From contig JAJRAG010000052.1 in the NCBI GenBank assembly GCA_028682925.1, forward strand, positions 1 through 8,674: 8,674 nt of DNA. The letters run 5' to 3'. This DNA comes from Methanomassiliicoccales archaeon. Its GTDB lineage: Archaea; Thermoplasmatota; Thermoplasmata; Methanomassiliicoccales; JACIVX01. Each line of letters starts with the position of its first letter. Within the stretch, counting starts at the first letter, position 1. Shown in pieces: positions 7,184 to 8,674 of the stretch. A program made the position numbers and the translations under genes. The notes under the pieces were generated by a model. It saw only the letters and a program-made list of their open reading frames with translations. It did not search any database and was not told the origin of the DNA.

Positions 7184-7189
7184 TTAGTA

Positions 7190-7226
7190 ACGCAATCAAC
7201 TCAACTAAATGCGTAAGTTGATTTTT
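7190..7226. repeat. Interleaved inverted repeats plus T-run upstream of the recombinases
   Basis: AATCAACT (7194-7201) pairs with AGTTGATT (7216-7223), and ACGCA (7190-7194) pairs with TGCGT (7210-7214), so the two inverted repeats are interleaved. TCAACT also occurs a second time at 7201-7206. A run of five T follows on the plus strand (7222-7226). It may be an operator, a terminator-like element insulating the recombinase genes, or part of a recombination site. Confidence 0.45.
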
Positions 7227-7256
7227 CCCTCTTATCTGCACGGTTTCTACGACATG

Positions 7257-7264
7257 TTTATATA
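7257..7264 (+). promoter_or_regulatory. Archaeal TATA box of the recombinase genes
   Basis: TTTATATA, preceded by GACATG, predicts transcription start near 7286, inside the inverted repeats at 7280-7304. It resembles the thermosome promoter, which reads GACAATG before the same TATA box. Confidence 0.6.
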
Positions 7265-7279
7265 CGGATCTGAAGGATA

Positions 7280-7304
7280 TGTCTGACAATTGTCTGATGA
7301 CAAT
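7280..7304. repeat. Nested GACAAT/ATTGTC inverted repeats at the predicted recombinase transcription start
   Basis: GACAATTGTC (7285-7294) is a perfect 10-bp palindrome. ATTGTC (7289-7294) also pairs with GACAAT (7299-7304) across TGAT, and TGTC-T-GACA lies at 7280-7288. Three overlapping dyads at the predicted start site suggest an autoregulatory operator or a recombinase-binding site. Confidence 0.5.
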
Positions 7305-7360
7305 GTGGATGGGGTGCGGTCCCTAGCCATATCAAGATTGCTGACTGGGGTGGGTTCGGT

Positions 7361-8200
7361 CTGCGCGCAGCTCTCTATGCCAGAGTTTCCACGGAAGATC
7401 AAGCCAACGAAGGGTTCAGCCTACCCGCTCAAATGAAGCGGCTCAACTCCTACTGTAAGGCTAGAGGTTGGAGCGTTGGAGGGGAGTATGTTGATAGTGG
7501 TGCCAGTGGACGAGACGTCAGACGGCAGGCCTATCAGAGGATGATGGAAGAAAGAGAGAAATGGGATGTGCTCGTCGTCCTGAAAATGGATCGCATACAC
7601 CGCAACAGCAAGAACTTCACTGCAATGATGGATGACCTGAAAGACTGGGGCAAGGAGTTCAATTCGACGCAAGAGGCTTTCGACACCACCACGGCAATCG
7701 GACGGTTCGTAATGGACATCATCCAAAGAATCGCCCAACTCGAGAGCGAGCAAATCGGGGAACGAGTCAAGATAGGAATGACTCAAAAGGCAGCAGAGGG
7801 CAAAGGATATCTGGGATTCGGAGATCCGTATGGTTACGAATTCGACTCCGACGGACTCACGCCCATAGAATCCGAGCTCGATGTCGTCCGTGAAACATAC
7901 GATCTGTATGTATCTGGCCATAGCCTACAACAAATAGCCGACATGCTTAACTCGAGAGGAATCAGAACTAAGAAAGGTCGCACGTGGATGAGAGAGACCG
8001 TATCACATATCCTCAGCAATCCCCTCTACTGCGGCTTGATCAAGTGGGACAACATTGTCAAGAAAGCCATGCACACACCAGTCGTTTCTATTGATACTTT
8101 TCGTTCCGTCCAGACGATGATGAAGCACCGAACAAGAAACGTAGAAATGCGGTCCAACTTGCGAACACTGTGCGTCGAGGGGGTTGAGGCAATTGGTTAG
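7361..8200 (+). CDS. Serine recombinase 1: resolvase plus Recombinase domains, short C-terminus, non-standard start
   Basis: Serine recombinases cut and rejoin DNA at paired sites through a 5'-phosphoserine link. The reading frame contains YARVSTEDQ with the catalytic serine, SLPAQ, the GASGRDVRRQAYQRMM and KMDRIHRNSKNF helix motifs, the long E helix near IAQLESEQIGERV, and then a 'Recombinase' domain (GYEF, HSLQQIADMLNSRG, TVSHILSNPLYCGLIKW, MHTPVVSIDTF). The first ATG in frame (7433) lies after the catalytic serine, and upstream the frame is open back to a TGA at 7298 with no ATG, GTG or TTG. A CTG at 7361, 6 nt after the SD-like GGGGTGGG, would put the serine at position 10, as in resolvases, giving 279 residues. 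A small frameshift or an alternative start is also possible. The protein ends right after the Recombinase domain, without the zinc ribbon and coiled coil of typical integrases of about 500 residues. It overlaps recombinase 2 by 8 nt. Confidence 0.8.
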   Translation: MRAALYARVSTEDQANEGFSLPAQMKRLNSYCKARGWSVGGEYVDSGASGRDVRRQAYQRMMEEREKWDVLVVLKMDRIHRNSKNFTAMMDDLKDWGKEFNSTQEAFDTTTAIGRFVMDIIQRIAQLESEQIGERVKIGMTQKAAEGKGYLGFGDPYGYEFDSDGLTPIESELDVVRETYDLYVSGHSLQQIADMLNSRGIRTKKGRTWMRETVSHILSNPLYCGLIKWDNIVKKAMHTPVVSIDTFRSVQTMMKHRTRNVEMRSNLRTLCVEGVEAIG

Positions 8201-8674
8201 GGCCGCTGTGTATTCAAGGGTCTCGACCGAGGATCAGGCCAGAGAGGGTTTCTCGTTGGAGGCCCAAAGAGAAAGACTCACTGCTTACTGCGAATCTCAA
8301 GGCTGGGAAGTCGCCGAATTCTACATCGATGACGGACACAGCGGAAGGGATGTCAGGAGACCTGCTTATCAAAAGATGATGGAAGAGCATGACAGATGGG
8401 ATATGATCCTGGTCATGAAGATGGACCGTATTCACCGCAACAGCAAGAACTTCATGATAATGATGGAGAATCTAGAGAAGTGGGGTAAGAAATTCACTAG
8501 CATGAACGAGTCTCTAGATACTTCCACTGCCGTTGGTAGGTTTGTTGTCGATATCATACAAAGAATAGCCCAGCTCGAGAGCGAGCAAATCGGCGAGAGG
8601 ACCTACATGGGCATGGCTCAGAAGGCCGAATCTGGGAAAGGACATCTCGGTTTTTATCCTCCTTTTGGATATAA
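8193..8674 (+). CDS. Serine recombinase 2, 3' end cut by the window
   Basis: The frame opens with TTG at 8193 and stays open for 160 codons to the window edge. TTGGTTAG overlaps the stop of recombinase 1 by 8 bases, indicating coupled translation. The protein starts MVRAAVYSRVSTEDQAREGF with catalytic S11, then SLEAQ, HSGRDVRRPAYQKMM, KMDRIHRNSKNF and IAQLESEQIGER, a complete resolvase-type catalytic domain, and breaks off at HLGFYPPFGY where the Recombinase domain begins. By eye it is identical to recombinase 1 at about 106 of 159 aligned residues. It also shares a 22-nt identical stretch (8433-8454 with 7598-7619) and a 20-nt one (8574-8593 with 7739-7758). This points to tandem duplication, possibly with later gene conversion. 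Whether it carries the zinc ribbon and coiled coil that recombinase 1 lacks cannot be seen here. A GTG at 8208 could also serve as start but would remove the first strand. Confidence 0.85.
   Translation, partial: MVRAAVYSRVSTEDQAREGFSLEAQRERLTAYCESQGWEVAEFYIDDGHSGRDVRRPAYQKMMEEHDRWDMILVMKMDRIHRNSKNFMIMMENLEKWGKKFTSMNESLDTSTAVGRFVVDIIQRIAQLESEQIGERTYMGMAQKAESGKGHLGFYPPFGY

Noticed and set aside
6752..7187. Long plus-strand frames opposite the OB-fold gene
   Set aside because: They are antisense shadows: compositions are Ser/Leu/Phe-rich and lack motifs, whereas the minus-strand frame has a clear OB fold.
7190..7222. Interleaved inverted repeats read as an RNA pseudoknot
   Set aside because: The linker that would have to cross the first stem is a single base, too short, and the element lies upstream of the predicted transcription start.
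7297..7326. Mini-frame MTMWMGCGP after the recombinase promoter, possibly an upstream regulatory ORF
   Set aside because: Only nine codons, no ribosome binding site and no support beyond its position; kept only as a note.

Overview
The window reads as a piece of an archaeal chromosome, most likely euryarchaeal and possibly Thermoplasmatota. The signs are a group II chaperonin (thermosome) gene, an Nre-family repair protein, an RPA-like OB-fold protein, TATA-type promoters about 45 bp upstream of start codons, T-rich tracts after genes, and a secreted protein anchored by a C-terminal membrane helix. The phylum is inferred from gene content only.

Layout, left to right. (1) A 5'-truncated GNAT acetyltransferase with a degenerate second GNAT-like half. 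(2) A two-gene overlapping unit: an Nre-family repair protein with an N-terminal Cys4 motif and a C-terminal PCNA-binding (PIP-like) peptide, followed by a spore-photolyase-like radical SAM protein whose start lies inside the end of nre. (3) A thermosome subunit with its own clear promoter, ribosome binding site and 3' hairpin plus T-rich tract. (4) A single-gene unit for an exported, C-terminally anchored surface protein of unknown function. (5) A convergent minus-strand gene for an OB-fold, RPA-like single-strand-binding protein. (6) An AT-rich stretch with several inverted repeats, then two tandem, overlapping serine recombinase genes that run off the right edge.

Regions 1-5 look like ordinary chromosome. 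Region 6 looks like the edge of a mobile or DNA-inverting module. The two recombinases share roughly two thirds of their residues over the aligned N-terminal 159 positions, which suggests tandem duplication. The first is short: it has the catalytic and 'Recombinase' domains but no zinc-ribbon or coiled-coil tail. It also has no ATG, GTG or TTG upstream of its catalytic serine. The second begins on the first one's stop codon and is cut by the window. A paired recombinase system is the most unusual thing here, but its extent and att sites lie outside or cannot be proven from this sequence alone.

No tRNA, rRNA, CRISPR array or complete insertion sequence was seen.
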